Of a stretch of DNA of 64,000 nt, positions 7,603-17,808 are shown piece by piece. Positions within the stretch are counted from its first letter, which is position 1, and each line of letters opens with the position of its first letter. The stretch is from CAYQPF01 sp964419225 (GTDB lineage Bacteria; Cloacimonadota; Cloacimonadia; Cloacimonadales; CAYQPF01): positions 6,393 to 70,392 of the forward strand of contig CAYQPF010000009.1 of NCBI GenBank assembly GCA_964419225.1. Reading direction: 5' to 3'. The position numbers were made by a program, and so were the translations under genes. The notes beneath the pieces are model-generated. The model saw nothing but the letters and a program-made list of their open reading frames with translations, searched no databases and had not been told where the DNA came from.

Positions 7603-10518
7603 ATGGATAATGAAATCAAAAAAACAATTCTCCTGGTTGAGGATGAATTTCTCATTGCAATGGCAGAAAAACAGGCTCTGGAAAAATACAACTACAATAT
7701 TCTTGTAGTGAATTCCGGAGAAAAAGCCATTGCAGCAGTTGAAAGTACTGACACAATAGATCTTATTCTCATGGACATCAATCTGGGAAATGGCCTTGAT
7801 GGAACAGAGGCAGCTGAAATTATACTCAGATCACATGACATCCCTTTGATCTTCCTTTCTTCACATACAGAAAGAGAAATTGTAGAAAAAACTGAGGATA
7901 TTACTTCCTATGGTTACATTGTAAAGAATTTGAGCGAAACAGTGCTTGTAGCATCAATAAAAATGGCCTTCAAATTATTCGAAGCGAAAATTAAGGAAAG
8001 AAAAAAAGAAGAAGCTCTGCGGATGAGCGAAGAGAGAAACCTATTAATCAACAACTCCAGTCGTGACTGTATTTATAGTTATGATGGCTGCAATGGCAGA
8101 TTTACCAGTGCAAACAGGGCTTTATGTGATATTTTACAGCTGGAAGAGTCACAAATTATTGGAAAAACTCACGCAGAATTGGGCTTCCCCCCCCATATCT
8201 GTGAAGAATGGGAGGTATTACATAAACAGGTTTATACCACTAATAATACAGTGATTGCAGAAACATCAGCACCAATGCCAGACGGCCTTATCCATTATTA
8301 TGAAGTGGTTTTAAACCCCTTACATGATCTTGCCGGTAAAATCATTGGGATCGGCGGTTCAACAAGAGATATTTCTAAGCAAAAAGAAGAACAAAGATTG
8401 CTAAAAGAAAGTGATGTAAAGTTCAGAAGTCTTTTTCAAAATATTAATTCTATTTTTACCCTTTATGAAGTCGTGCTGGATAACAATGGTAATCCGTGCG
8501 ACTATCGTTACCTGGATTTAAACTCTGCTTTTGAAGATCTCGTAAAAATGAAAGCATCCGACCTGATCGGTAAAACATTGTTGGAAATATTTCCTCAAAC
8601 AGAAAGTTATTGGCTTGAGGCTTTTCAGAAAGCATACTTAACAGGTAAACCAGTCAAATTTGAACAATACAGCAGCGAGCTTGATATTTATATGGAGTTG
8701 AATATCTTCTCTCCGCAAAAAGGTCAACTCGCTTTACTCAGTACTGATACTACAGAAAGAAAAAAAGAGATGAAATTGAGAGAGCAAATAAGTCAAAATT
8801 ATGAAGCATTTTTTAATGCAATTGATGACTTACTTTTTGTAATTGATACTCAGGGAAAGATCCTGCACACAAATTCCACAGTTAATAAAAGACTTGGCTA
8901 TACTAAAGAAGAACTATTTGGTCAATCAGTACTTATAGTACATCCTCCGGAACGACGTGATGAAGCAGGGAGAATAGTTGATGAAATGCTACAGGGAATA
9001 ACGGAATTTTGTTCTGTTCCTGCCGTAACGAAATCAGGAATTCAGATTCCGGCAGAAACAAGAATTTCCAGAGGTATCTGGAACGACCAACCCGTCATTT
9101 TTGGTGTAACAAAAGATATTTCCAGATTAAAATTATCAGAGGAGAAATTCTCAAAGTTGTTTCAAACAAATCCATCTGCCTGTAGTTTAAGTAATGTGGA
9201 GAGTCATAAGTATATCGAAGTAAATGAAGCATTTTATACTTTATTTGGTTTTGAAAAAGACGAAGTTTTTGGTAAAACTGCCACAGATTTGGGTATAACC
9301 ACAAGAGAACAAATGAAGGAACTAATCCAAAAAGCTGGAAATGAAAAATTAGTAAACATTGAAACTGTTTTGAAAACAAAAAATGGTGATACGAAAAATG
9401 TGATTTTAACAGCAGATACCATATATATTCAGGAAAAGAAATATCGTTTTACCACGGTAACTGATATTACTGAACTTAAAAAAACAGAAGAAGCTTTGAT
9501 AAAAAGTGAAAACATGTACAGACTACTTACTGAAAGTATGAAAGATGTGATCTGGATTAGGGATATAGATACTATGCATTATACCTATATAAGTCCATCA
9601 ATAGAAAAACTGCGTGGATTCACAGTTGAAGAGGCAATGGAAGAACCGGTTTATGCTCAATTGACCCCGGAAAACTATGAAAACCTGTTAAAAGTAATAA
9701 ATCAACGCAAAGCTGATTTTCTCTCGGGTAAAGAACATCCTGATAAATTCTATGTGGATGAGGCCGAATTAATCTGTAAAAATGGATCAACTATTTGGGC
9801 AGAAATAACTCTCAGTTACAGTTTAAACCAAACTACCGGGCATGTTGAGACACGCGGATTGACACGTGATATCACTGAAAAAAAACTTGCCGAGGATAAA
9901 ATCAAAGCCCACCTTGCAGAGAAGGAACTTATTCTCAAAGAAGTACATCACCGGATCAAGAATAATATGAGTACAATCAAAGCCCTGTTAAATCTGCAGG
10001 TAGATACTCTGCAGGATCCAATTGCCATCGGAGCACTGGAAGATGCCTCTAACAGACTGCAAAGTATGATGATTTTGTACGATAAATTGTATCTCTCCAG
10101 TAATTATTCTGAAATGCTGATCACTGAATATCTACCACCCTTGATTGATCAAATCCTCTACAATTTTCCCAACAACCTCAATATGAGTGTGGAAAAGTGC
10201 CTTGATTATTTTGTTCTGGATGCTAAAAGACTGTCTCTTTTGGGAATCATTATAAATGAGCTTCTCACTAATATTATGAAATATGCTTTTGTCGGCAGAA
10301 AAAATGGTTTAATCACGATCTCTCTGACTCGGCAAAATGATGTTGTTACTTTAATTCTTCAGGATAACGGTAACGGCATTCCGGAATCCATCAACCTTGA
10401 AAACTCACCCGGATTCGGATTGATGCTTATTGGAATTCTCACGAAGCAATTAAAAGGAAAGATCTCACTCGAACGGATCGAGGGAACCAAAGTTACTCTG
10501 GAGTTCAACAAAATTTAG
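7603..10518 (+). CDS. Receiver-multi-PAS-histidine kinase (HisKA_2/HATPase)
   Basis: This is a 971-residue soluble signalling protein. Residues 5-120 are a response-regulator receiver with an acidic pocket (E13, D14) and phospho-acceptor D58 in LILMDINLG. About five PAS domains follow (roughly 135-260, 265-390, 395-515, 518-640, 645-775), recognisable by recurring DIT/DIS-x-x-K endings. The kinase core has HHRIKNN with H782 and H783, the HisKA_2 phospho-acceptor box, and a HATPase N box (NELLTNIMKYAF) with a glycine-rich DNGNGIP loop. There is no membrane segment, so the signal is probably cytoplasmic. Two in-frame starts are possible. The ATG at 7603 fits the AGGTG site better than the GTG at 7597. 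No partner regulator gene is adjacent; the receiver may take phosphate from another kinase. Confidence 0.92.
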   Translation: MDNEIKKTILLVEDEFLIAMAEKQALEKYNYNILVVNSGEKAIAAVESTDTIDLILMDINLGNGLDGTEAAEIILRSHDIPLIFLSSHTEREIVEKTEDITSYGYIVKNLSETVLVASIKMAFKLFEAKIKERKKEEALRMSEERNLLINNSSRDCIYSYDGCNGRFTSANRALCDILQLEESQIIGKTHAELGFPPHICEEWEVLHKQVYTTNNTVIAETSAPMPDGLIHYYEVVLNPLHDLAGKIIGIGGSTRDISKQKEEQRLLKESDVKFRSLFQNINSIFTLYEVVLDNNGNPCDYRYLDLNSAFEDLVKMKASDLIGKTLLEIFPQTESYWLEAFQKAYLTGKPVKFEQYSSELDIYMELNIFSPQKGQLALLSTDTTERKKEMKLREQISQNYEAFFNAIDDLLFVIDTQGKILHTNSTVNKRLGYTKEELFGQSVLIVHPPERRDEAGRIVDEMLQGITEFCSVPAVTKSGIQIPAETRISRGIWNDQPVIFGVTKDISRLKLSEEKFSKLFQTNPSACSLSNVESHKYIEVNEAFYTLFGFEKDEVFGKTATDLGITTREQMKELIQKAGNEKLVNIETVLKTKNGDTKNVILTADTIYIQEKKYRFTTVTDITELKKTEEALIKSENMYRLLTESMKDVIWIRDIDTMHYTYISPSIEKLRGFTVEEAMEEPVYAQLTPENYENLLKVINQRKADFLSGKEHPDKFYVDEAELICKNGSTIWAEITLSYSLNQTTGHVETRGLTRDITEKKLAEDKIKAHLAEKELILKEVHHRIKNNMSTIKALLNLQVDTLQDPIAIGALEDASNRLQSMMILYDKLYLSSNYSEMLITEYLPPLIDQILYNFPNNLNMSVEKCLDYFVLDAKRLSLLGIIINELLTNIMKYAFVGRKNGLITISLTRQNDVVTLILQDNGNGIPESINLENSPGFGLMLIGILTKQLKGKISLERIEGTKVTLEFNKI

Positions 10519-10522
10519 AGTA

Positions 10523-10550
10523 AACCGAAACAGTATATACTGCTTCGGTT
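10523..10550 (+). terminator. Hairpin after the kinase gene
   Basis: AACCGAA (10523-10529) pairs with TTCGGTT (10544-10550) around the palindrome CAGTATATACTG. No strong T-run follows, so termination is only likely. Confidence 0.45.
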
Positions 10551-10616
10551 ATCATGATTTTCCTCTGTTAATTGCCAATTTTTCTATTCTAACCTGTTCT
10601 TATCCTCATCTCAGAA

Positions 10617-13600
10617 TTAGTTCGAAGCATCAGTCGATGCTACTACATAGTAAAACTTCTTCGAAGTGTTTATCGTTTGTACCCAGGATGTAGCTGCGAT
10701 TCCTGAGGCAATTTCGGTGTATGTGCCATTGGGAGAATCTGCACCAAATACTTTATATGAATTTGCTCCGGCTACAGCATTCCAGCTTAATTGGACTTCG
10801 TTACCTACAACTACACTTTGAATATTTTGAGGAATATTTAAAGTCTGGATCAAATTTATCCCATCCAGATTTGGATAACCGTTATTGTATTCAGAACTCA
10901 TAGCCCAAATATCATTAGTCCCATTGGCAGTCTCACCCAGGAAATCCCAACCTGCAGTGATATATGTAGCACGAGATTTCATTTCTGCAGTTGTTTTTCC
11001 AAAAGAATCATTGGAATTAGCAGAATGAAGCTGCCCGGTAGTACTTCTATCCCAGAAGCAATTTACTATACTGCTATCGCTTGCTCCCGCAATGCCACCA
11101 ACATCACTTATTCCACTGACCGCTCCTGAGGCATAACTATAATTTATATTGCCTTGGTTAAAACCTGAAATTCCACCGACCAGATCATGACCATTAACAG
11201 AATTTTTAGTATAACAATTACTTATACTGCTACCATATAATCGTCCTGTAAGCCCGCCTAAATATGAAACTCCAGTAACTGTCCCTATTGAATAACATTT
11301 GTTAATGATACTTCCCTCAGCATGTCCGATAAGTCCTCCAATGGTTGATCCGGTTCCGGTTACAGAGCAATTCGTATAACTCCGGGTGTAAGTTGAAAAT
11401 GAAGAACTTACTCCCACTAATCCGCCCAAATAATCTTCTCCAATCACTGATCCGTTAACAAAACAATCGTTGCCAGTACTTCCTGCATTGATACCAATTA
11501 ATCCACCAACATAAAATATACCAGTTACTGTTCCGGTTACATAACAATTGTTTATTGCACTTCCTTCGGCAAAACCGGTAATTCCGCCAACAACAGATCC
11601 CCCCTTCACATAGCTTGCAGGATCAATATCCACGCCAAGGTTTTTAATCAGAGACCCGTTGCCTGCAAATCCAAAAAGTCCGACATAGAGTGTTGTCGCT
11701 CTATTAACTTTCAAAAATGTTATTTTATGATTATTACCATCAAAAGTCCCCCGAAACTGGTTTACATTATCTCCTATAGGAAGCCAGAATGACCCGGCAT
11801 CATATCCGGCACCAGTACTCGTTAGATATGATGTTAGATCAATATCATTAATCAATTTAAAACATTTACCTGCAAAAGATTCACCAAGATAATTCCTTAT
11901 TTTATTCAATTCAATTGCATTTGTAATTTGATAAGGATCAAGTTCGGTACCTGCACCAGCTAAATCCGGAGTAAACACAGTGATGGGATTGGAATTTCCA
12001 CTTGTTCCAGCAATATTAGATGCACGGACGCGATAATAATAAGTAACGTTTGATGTGAGTCCTGTAATATTGATGATCGTTGCGGTACCAATGCTTGCAT
12101 TATTATAACCAGAAACAAAACTGGTAAAACTGCTGTCTGTAGCAACATCAAGAAAATATACGGTTGCATCATGTATAGAACTCCAGCTTGCAGTAAAACT
12201 GGTTGGTCGTACATTTACTGCAGCATTTGCTACTGGTGCAGAAGTAGCATACGGCTCCCAGGCAAGATGAGGAAAACCATTATTATAACCCGAAGCAATG
12301 TGCCATATTGGTATTAGTAAAAAATCCCATCCAGCATAAGTTGATTGAGTCTGCAATTCTGCAGTAGTTTTACCAAAAGAAGGATTTTCGCCGGCACTGG
12401 TAGTCTGCCCGCTAGTGGTTCTGTTCCAATAGCTGCTACTTGTCCATGCACCTAACGAGGAAAGTGCAACCAGACCTCCTGTATTAGTCCCGCTAACCAA
12501 TCCTGTAAAATAAGAATATGAAATATGCCCTTGATTTGATCCAGCTAAACCACCACAATAAGAACCTGAGACACTGCAGTTTGCATAACAATTAGTAATA
12601 AGACTGCCGTTTTGACCAACAATTGACCCAACGGTACTCATACCACTTATTACTCCAATAACATAACTTTGGCTGATACTGGATTCATTATCACTTTGTC
12701 CAGATATTCCTGAAACAAAATAATTACCACTCATCCTGCCGGCAGGATCGATGACAACTCCAATGTTTTTAACAACGGCATTGCTGCCCAGATACCCAAA
12801 TAAGCCTATATAGTTTTCGTTGGCTCTTTCTGCTTTTATCCCTATTATTTTGTGATAATTACCATCTAACTGTCCTCTGAATTTTGCAGTATTGTTTCCA
12901 ACTGGAAGCCAGAAAGAACCATTATTATATCCCGTACCACCACTGGAAAGAAATGAGGTTAGATCAATATCATTCATTAATTTGAAACATTTACCAGTAA
13001 AGGCATCACCTAAAAAATTCCGCATAAGATTTAATTCTGTAGCTGTATAGATTCTGTATGGGTTAGATGCAGTTCCGGTTCCTTCACTATAACATGCTGT
13101 TTGAACACTTACAGTATTTGAGTTATAACTGGTCCCAAAAACATTAGCTGCTCTGACTCTGTAAAAATAGGTGGTTCCAGGTGCAAGGCTGGTCACTGTT
13201 TGATTTAAGGCTGTACCACAATCAAAATTATTATAGCCCGTAACAAAACTTGAAAAAGTACTGTTTGAAGAAATATCAAGAAAATATCCATCTGTATTTG
13301 ATGTTGCATTCCAAACTGCTGTAAAGCCTGTAGTGGTAACAGCAGAAGCAGAAACAGCAAGCGGGGCATTGGGAGAAAATATTGCCTGCCAGGCTAAATG
13401 AGGATATCCATTATTATAGGCAGTTTCTATATGCCAGACAGGTGTGGTAAAATCCCAACCTGAATATGTGGATTGTATTTTCATCTGAGATGAAGTGCGA
13501 CCCTGCGGTGGCAGACTATTGGTACCTGCCATATAAACTCCATCGGCACCGCTGAATGTTGTCCCGCTCGTTTCTGTATCCCAGAAATTATTATTAGACA

Positions 13601-14444
13601 GATTAAGGCTGGACGCCATTGCCCCAATGAATCCACCAACATTAGTCGCTCCGGTTGGTTTTCCTGTAGAATAACTGTTAATTACCCATCCAGCTGTTGC
13701 AAGAGAACCAATTAATCCACCCACCTGATTCCCAGTGGTTCCACCATTAACTGTAGCAGAAGAATAACAGTTTTCCACTACCTGAGCATCTAACGCTCCA
13801 AGTTCACCATTTTGGCCTACCAAACCACCGATTCCCAAATTTGAACCAGATACTGTCCCTGTACTAAAACTCCATTTGATAAAACTGAAATTTCTTCCCT
13901 CAGGTCCACTAAACCCAACTAACCCTCCAATTGCCCATCCGGCTCCACCATTGACAGTTCCATTAAGACTTCCGCAATTGTAAATGTTGCCGGAACGGTT
14001 TGCACCAACTAAAGCTCCTGTGGCATTACCCCCTGTCACAACGGCACTCACTAATTTAACATTCTGAACAGTCGCTCCATAACCTAAATATCCAAATAAC
14101 CCGACATTTGCAGTTGTGGGACGATTGATTTTGAGAAAACCTATATTAAAGCCGTTTCCGTTAAAATTCCCGCGAAAACGGTTAGCATCATCACCAATTG
14201 GCTGCCAGAAAGCCCCTGAATTATAGCCGGGTGCACCTGTCCACAGATAACCGTATAGGCTAATATCATTAGTCATTATAAAGTAAGATGTAAGATAATT
14301 CCGCACCAGGTTCAACTGCTCAGGAGTTGATATCTGATATGGATTCCCGGATGTTCCATTTCCTCCTGCAAACTGAGCAAATAAACCTGTACATAAAAAA
14401 AGTATAAAGACAATAAACAATTGTCTCACAAAATGTTGTTTCAT
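10617..14444 (-). CDS. Giant secreted GLUG-repeat and fibronectin III protein
   Basis: The longest frame starts at 14456, but an ATGGAGG ribosome binding site places the true start at ATG 14442-14444, giving 1275 residues that begin MKQHFVRQLF. The signal peptide ends CTGLFAQ. Three repeated modules follow (about 20-350, 445-725, 815-1185). Each opens with a GNPYQI/LNLxRNxL segment, an NDIDL strand and a FRGxxDGNxHKI strand, then several GLUG motifs (GGLVG, CYxxG). Fibronectin III-like domains separate the modules and one closes the protein. There is no NPFNPSTT sorting domain; the last strand is KKFYYVVAS. The architecture suggests an adhesin-like surface fibre. How it is retained at the surface is not known. 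Confidence 0.85.
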   Translation of the reverse strand: MKQHFVRQLFIVFILFLCTGLFAQFAGGNGTSGNPYQISTPEQLNLVRNYLTSYFIMTNDISLYGYLWTGAPGYNSGAFWQPIGDDANRFRGNFNGNGFNIGFLKINRPTTANVGLFGYLGYGATVQNVKLVSAVVTGGNATGALVGANRSGNIYNCGSLNGTVNGGAGWAIGGLVGFSGPEGRNFSFIKWSFSTGTVSGSNLGIGGLVGQNGELGALDAQVVENCYSSATVNGGTTGNQVGGLIGSLATAGWVINSYSTGKPTGATNVGGFIGAMASSLNLSNNNFWDTETSGTTFSGADGVYMAGTNSLPPQGRTSSQMKIQSTYSGWDFTTPVWHIETAYNNGYPHLAWQAIFSPNAPLAVSASAVTTTGFTAVWNATSNTDGYFLDISSNSTFSSFVTGYNNFDCGTALNQTVTSLAPGTTYFYRVRAANVFGTSYNSNTVSVQTACYSEGTGTASNPYRIYTATELNLMRNFLGDAFTGKCFKLMNDIDLTSFLSSGGTGYNNGSFWLPVGNNTAKFRGQLDGNYHKIIGIKAERANENYIGLFGYLGSNAVVKNIGVVIDPAGRMSGNYFVSGISGQSDNESSISQSYVIGVISGMSTVGSIVGQNGSLITNCYANCSVSGSYCGGLAGSNQGHISYSYFTGLVSGTNTGGLVALSSLGAWTSSSYWNRTTSGQTTSAGENPSFGKTTAELQTQSTYAGWDFLLIPIWHIASGYNNGFPHLAWEPYATSAPVANAAVNVRPTSFTASWSSIHDATVYFLDVATDSSFTSFVSGYNNASIGTATIINITGLTSNVTYYYRVRASNIAGTSGNSNPITVFTPDLAGAGTELDPYQITNAIELNKIRNYLGESFAGKCFKLINDIDLTSYLTSTGAGYDAGSFWLPIGDNVNQFRGTFDGNNHKITFLKVNRATTLYVGLFGFAGNGSLIKNLGVDIDPASYVKGGSVVGGITGFAEGSAINNCYVTGTVTGIFYVGGLIGINAGSTGNDCFVNGSVIGEDYLGGLVGVSSSFSTYTRSYTNCSVTGTGSTIGGLIGHAEGSIINKCYSIGTVTGVSYLGGLTGRLYGSSISNCYTKNSVNGHDLVGGISGFNQGNINYSYASGAVSGISDVGGIAGASDSSIVNCFWDRSTTGQLHSANSNDSFGKTTAEMKSRATYITAGWDFLGETANGTNDIWAMSSEYNNGYPNLDGINLIQTLNIPQNIQSVVVGNEVQLSWNAVAGANSYKVFGADSPNGTYTEIASGIAATSWVQTINTSKKFYYVVASTDASN

Positions 14445-14623
14445 AAAAACCTCCATTGAATTGGAATTATTTGCATAAAGATGCTTATAGGTAATAAGTT
14501 GTCAAGAAAATAAATGATAGATAAAACTTCTTAACGGCTTATCTATAGGCCGTTTAACTCTCTATATTACATTGCTCATAACATTATTTTCAGATTTTCA
14601 GATCCGTTCTACACATTCTAAAA

Positions 14624-15928
14624 TTACTTATGAATCTGTTCCAAAAGACGATGATCTTCTATCTGCTTTCTGATCTGGGGAATGATTTTTCTTAACATCA
14701 TTACACTTACTCTTGTTTCCTTCTCTTCCGGGATATATTCCTGTTCGAGTACTTCTCCCCTGTTTCGGATATAGTCGAGCAAATCTTCCATCTCTTCAGG
14801 GACATGGAAGGTTACCTGAATCTTTTTCTTAAAAAGAAAGTACTCAATTATTCCTTTCAAATTACTCATATCCTGATCTTCCAAAGCCGAAATAAAGACC
14901 GAATCAGGATAACGCTTTTCCAGTCTTCGCTGCAGGAATCTGTGATGCAGTTTGGCCAATTTGTCTGTTTTATTAAAGACAATGATAATATCCTTATGAT
15001 CTGCCTTCAACTCGACCAGCACATCCTCTACAGACTTAATCAGTTCATCCAGCCTGGGATGAGCAATATCAACCACCTGCAGGAGAAGATCAGCTTCCAT
15101 GACATCCAGTAAAGTTGAGTGGAATGATGAGATCAGTGAATGGGGAAGCTTTCTGATAAAACCGATTGTATCTGTAATTAAGACATTCTGCCCCCTGCTC
15201 AGGTTTAGCCTGCGGGTAGTGGAATCAAGAGTAGCAAACAACTGATCAGCCGCATACTGCTGCTCATTGGTCAGTCTGTTGAATATAGTTGATTTTCCGG
15301 CATTGGTATAACCCATCAAAGCTACGGTGGTAAACTGCCGGCGGTTCTTTCTCTTGGTCTCAGTATCCCTTTTTATCTCTTCAAGTCTCTCCTTGAGGAT
15401 TGTGATCTTCTTACGGATCGCTCTTCTATCAACTTCTATCTGCCTTTCACCTGGGCCTCTCAATCCAATACCACCTTCAATACGGGAGAAATGCTGCCAT
15501 AAATTCCTTAATTTAGAGTAACTGTACTGCAACTGTGCCAACTCTACCTGAAGTTTGGCTTCCTTTGTTTTGGCATGCTTCGAAAAAATATCGAGGATCA
15601 GTTCTGTACGATCCACAATATTACAGTGGGTAGTTTTGGCTATGTTCCTGGCCTGTGCCGGTGAAAGATTATCATTGAAGATCAGCGTTGTAACTTTATT
15701 ACTCTCTATTTGAGCCTTGATTTCTTTTAATTTTCCCTGTCCGATAAAATAAGTTGCATTAGGTTTCTTCAGGGCCTGAATAAAGGTTTCCACAACTTCT
15801 GCTTCAGCTGTCTTAGCCAATTCTGCAAGTTCATCCATGGATTCAAGCAAATCTGCCTTATCTTCATCCAAATTCTTCAACCCAATCAAAAAAACTCTTT
15901 CTTTCACTTTTTTTGGTATCTCAATCAT
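14624..15928 (-). CDS. hflX: HflX ribosome-splitting GTPase
   Basis: HflX is a GTPase that binds 50S ribosomal subunits and splits stalled or heat-damaged ribosomes. The 434-residue length fits the family (E. coli 426). Residues 40-200 are the HflX N-terminal domain, with FIGQGKLKEI near 62 and the glycine-rich GGIGLRGPGERQIEVDRR segment at 152-169. G1 is GYTNAGKST (206-214), G3 is DTIGF (253-257) and G4 is NKTD (about 320). A GAGGAGG site precedes the ATG. The gene stands alone on the minus strand between a repeat-rich gap and an unrelated secreted protein. Confidence 0.97.
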   Translation of the reverse strand: MIEIPKKVKERVFLIGLKNLDEDKADLLESMDELAELAKTAEAEVVETFIQALKKPNATYFIGQGKLKEIKAQIESNKVTTLIFNDNLSPAQARNIAKTTHCNIVDRTELILDIFSKHAKTKEAKLQVELAQLQYSYSKLRNLWQHFSRIEGGIGLRGPGERQIEVDRRAIRKKITILKERLEEIKRDTETKRKNRRQFTTVALMGYTNAGKSTIFNRLTNEQQYAADQLFATLDSTTRRLNLSRGQNVLITDTIGFIRKLPHSLISSFHSTLLDVMEADLLLQVVDIAHPRLDELIKSVEDVLVELKADHKDIIIVFNKTDKLAKLHHRFLQRRLEKRYPDSVFISALEDQDMSNLKGIIEYFLFKKKIQVTFHVPEEMEDLLDYIRNRGEVLEQEYIPEEKETRVSVMMLRKIIPQIRKQIEDHRLLEQIHK

Positions 15929-15944
15929 ACCCTATTTGCCTCCT

Positions 15945-15965
15945 CTGCCGACTGCCCCCTGGACA
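15945..15965 (+). repeat. Heptamer array CTGNNNN x3
   Basis: Units CTGCCGA, CTGCCCC, CTGGACA in exact 7-base register, just upstream of hflX. Confidence 0.75.
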
Positions 15966-15993
15966 AGGGACGGGGATGGGTTGTCGAAATAAT

Positions 15994-16021
15994 TCTCAAC
16001 TCTTAATTTTCAACTCTCAAC
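15994..16021 (+). repeat. Heptamer array TCTCAAC type x4
   Basis: TCTCAAC, TCTTAAT, TTTCAAC, TCTCAAC. It is the reverse-complement form of the GTTGAGA array at 4559. Confidence 0.75.
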
Positions 16022-16029
16022 TAGCATTT

Positions 16030-16207
16030 AACCCTATCCTAAATCCTTTCCCTTAATAAGGGCAAGGACTTTCCAATGAACCAGTCTGAAGACAGGTTCT
16101 ACTTCACAACACTTGGAACAGTTTCAACTGTTCCCTTGGCTTTTAATTGGGCAAGCTGCCCAATCTCCAGAAAAACAGGTACTACACGGAACGGTTAGGA
16201 TCCGTTC
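16030..16207. repeat. 178-bp composite repeat of five stem-loops, copy A
   Basis: It aligns along its full length with 24625-24804. Five short inverted repeats follow one another. In order the stems are CCTT-CCCTT/AAGGG-AAGG, GAACC-GTCT/AGAC-GGTTC, GGAACAGTT/AACTGTTCC, TTGGGCA/TGCCCAA and GAACGG/CCGTTC. Differences between the copies often keep the pairing, which argues for a structured element. Confidence 0.8.
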
Positions 16208-16210
16208 TCT

Positions 16211-16238
16211 CTGCCCACTGCACACTGCCCACTAATAA
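16211..16238 (+). repeat. Heptamer array CTGNNNN x3 plus CTA unit
   Basis: CTGCCCA, CTGCACA, CTGCCCA, CTAATAA, directly after the composite repeat. Confidence 0.75.
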
Positions 16239-16272
16239 TTTATTCCATTCTCGCTGACAAGTTTTTTTTCAC

Positions 16273-16293
16273 TCTTAACTCTTATCTCTTAAC
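16273..16293 (+). repeat. Heptamer array TCTTAAC type x3
   Basis: TCTTAAC, TCTTATC, TCTTAAC in exact 7-base register, 70 bases before tldD. Confidence 0.7.
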
Positions 16294-16365
16294 TTTTGCA
16301 AATTTTTCTTGTCAGATTTTTCCTGAGGATTATTAATTGCAAAAATAATATTCATAGAGGTTTGT

Positions 16366-17808
16366 ATGAAATTTCTTGATCTTGCTATGGATAAAGCCTT
16401 GGCTCTCGGAGTTGACTATGCTGACATACGCATTCAGTTAACTACCAGAGAAGTGCTTTATTTGGAAAATTACAGCTTTAAAGCAACAGACAAACGGATT
16501 ATCCACGGGTATGGGATCAGAGTTCTTAAGAATGGTGCCTGGGGATTTGCACATTCCAATGTTTTCTCTGAAACTGCTATTCTGAAAACAGTAGAATCTG
16601 CTTTCCAGACAGCACTTTTATCCTCCCAGGTTATCAAAGGTGAAGGTCTTAAATTAGCCCTCGAAAAAAGCTACATTGCCACCTACAAAACCCCCTGTAA
16701 AATCGACCCATTCGAAATTCCTCTGAAAGAAAAAACACAATTGCTCATGGATATCTCAGCCAAAATGCTGAACTATGCACCCATCGGTAAAACATCACTT
16801 TCTCTGACTTCCCAACGTGATGAAAAACTTTTTGCCTCAACTCTCGGTACCCGCCTGGATCTGAATACTCTCTTCATCGCTCCGTCCATTACTGCCTATG
16901 CTCTCGCTGATGGAGACTGCCAAAGCAGATCTTTCGACGAAGGCGGTAGAAATATCGGCTGGGAATGGATCGAACAACTCAACCTTCTCGATAAAGCACC
17001 TCAGATCGCCGAAGAAGCTATCATGAAAGTCAAAGCAGATGTCCTGACTGAAGAAAAACGCAGAGATCTTATCCTCGACCCTAATCATCTCGGTCTGACT
17101 ATGCATGAATCAGTCGGCCACCCAACTGAATTAGACCGTGTTCTTGGCTGGGAAGCTGATATGGCCGGTATCTCCTTCGCTACACCGGAAAAACTGAAAA
17201 CCTATCAATATGGCTCTCCAATTGTTAACTTCATGGGTGATAACACTCTCGAAGAAGGACTCGCAACTGCCGGTTTTGACGATGATGGCGTTCCCGGTCA
17301 GAAATGGTTTATCATTAAAGACGGGATTCTGCAGGAATACGGCTCAACCCGGGACACAGTTCCCTTTATTGGTAAAGAATACTCCCGTGGTTGTTCCAGA
17401 GCAACCTACTACTATGATCAACCTATCAACAGAATTCCCAATCTCTACCTTCTCCCCGGTAAAGAAGAACTCTCACCTGCTAAACTTATCGGTGACACAG
17501 AGGATGGGGTTTACATTCAGGGCAGAGGCTCTTTCTCTATTGATCAGCACAGAGTTAATTTCCAATTCGGTGGTGACTTCTTCTGGGAAATCAAAAATGG
17601 TAAACTGATCAGACCACTTAAAAAAGTCCTCTATCGTTCTAATAATCCCGAATTCTGGAACAGTTGCGATGCTATCTGCGATGAAAGATTCTGGAAACCT
17701 TTTGGAGTTGTAAACTGCGGAAAAGGACAACCCGGTCAAACTGCCAGAATGACGCATGGTGCTTCACCAGCACGCTTCAGAAATATCAGAGTCGGAGGTT
17801 CAAAATGA
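16366..17808 (+). CDS. tldD: TldD metalloprotease subunit
   Basis: TldD and TldE form a zinc-dependent heterodimeric protease that degrades unfolded peptides and trims some modified peptide precursors. The 480-residue length matches E. coli TldD (481). The zinc motif HESVGH is present with H247 and H251, followed by PTELDRVLGWEADMAG, and the C-terminal glycine-rich RMTHGASPARFRNIRVGG segment is typical. The ATG follows an AGAGGT site by 7 bases. The stop codon overlaps the start of tldE (ATGA), so the two are translationally coupled. Confidence 0.96.
   Translation: MKFLDLAMDKALALGVDYADIRIQLTTREVLYLENYSFKATDKRIIHGYGIRVLKNGAWGFAHSNVFSETAILKTVESAFQTALLSSQVIKGEGLKLALEKSYIATYKTPCKIDPFEIPLKEKTQLLMDISAKMLNYAPIGKTSLSLTSQRDEKLFASTLGTRLDLNTLFIAPSITAYALADGDCQSRSFDEGGRNIGWEWIEQLNLLDKAPQIAEEAIMKVKADVLTEEKRRDLILDPNHLGLTMHESVGHPTELDRVLGWEADMAGISFATPEKLKTYQYGSPIVNFMGDNTLEEGLATAGFDDDGVPGQKWFIIKDGILQEYGSTRDTVPFIGKEYSRGCSRATYYYDQPINRIPNLYLLPGKEELSPAKLIGDTEDGVYIQGRGSFSIDQHRVNFQFGGDFFWEIKNGKLIRPLKKVLYRSNNPEFWNSCDAICDERFWKPFGVVNCGKGQPGQTARMTHGASPARFRNIRVGGSK

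Larger units (their letters stand above)
15929..16365. other. Repeat-rich divergent intergenic region
   Basis: The gap between hflX and tldD is almost entirely repeats. It holds a heptamer array at 15945-15965, a degenerate hairpin tail (ACGGGGATGGGTT) near 15969, heptamers at 15994-16021, the 178-bp multi-hairpin repeat at 16030-16207, and heptamers at 16211-16238 and 16273-16293. An AGAGGT ribosome binding site for tldD is at its right edge. Confidence 0.7.
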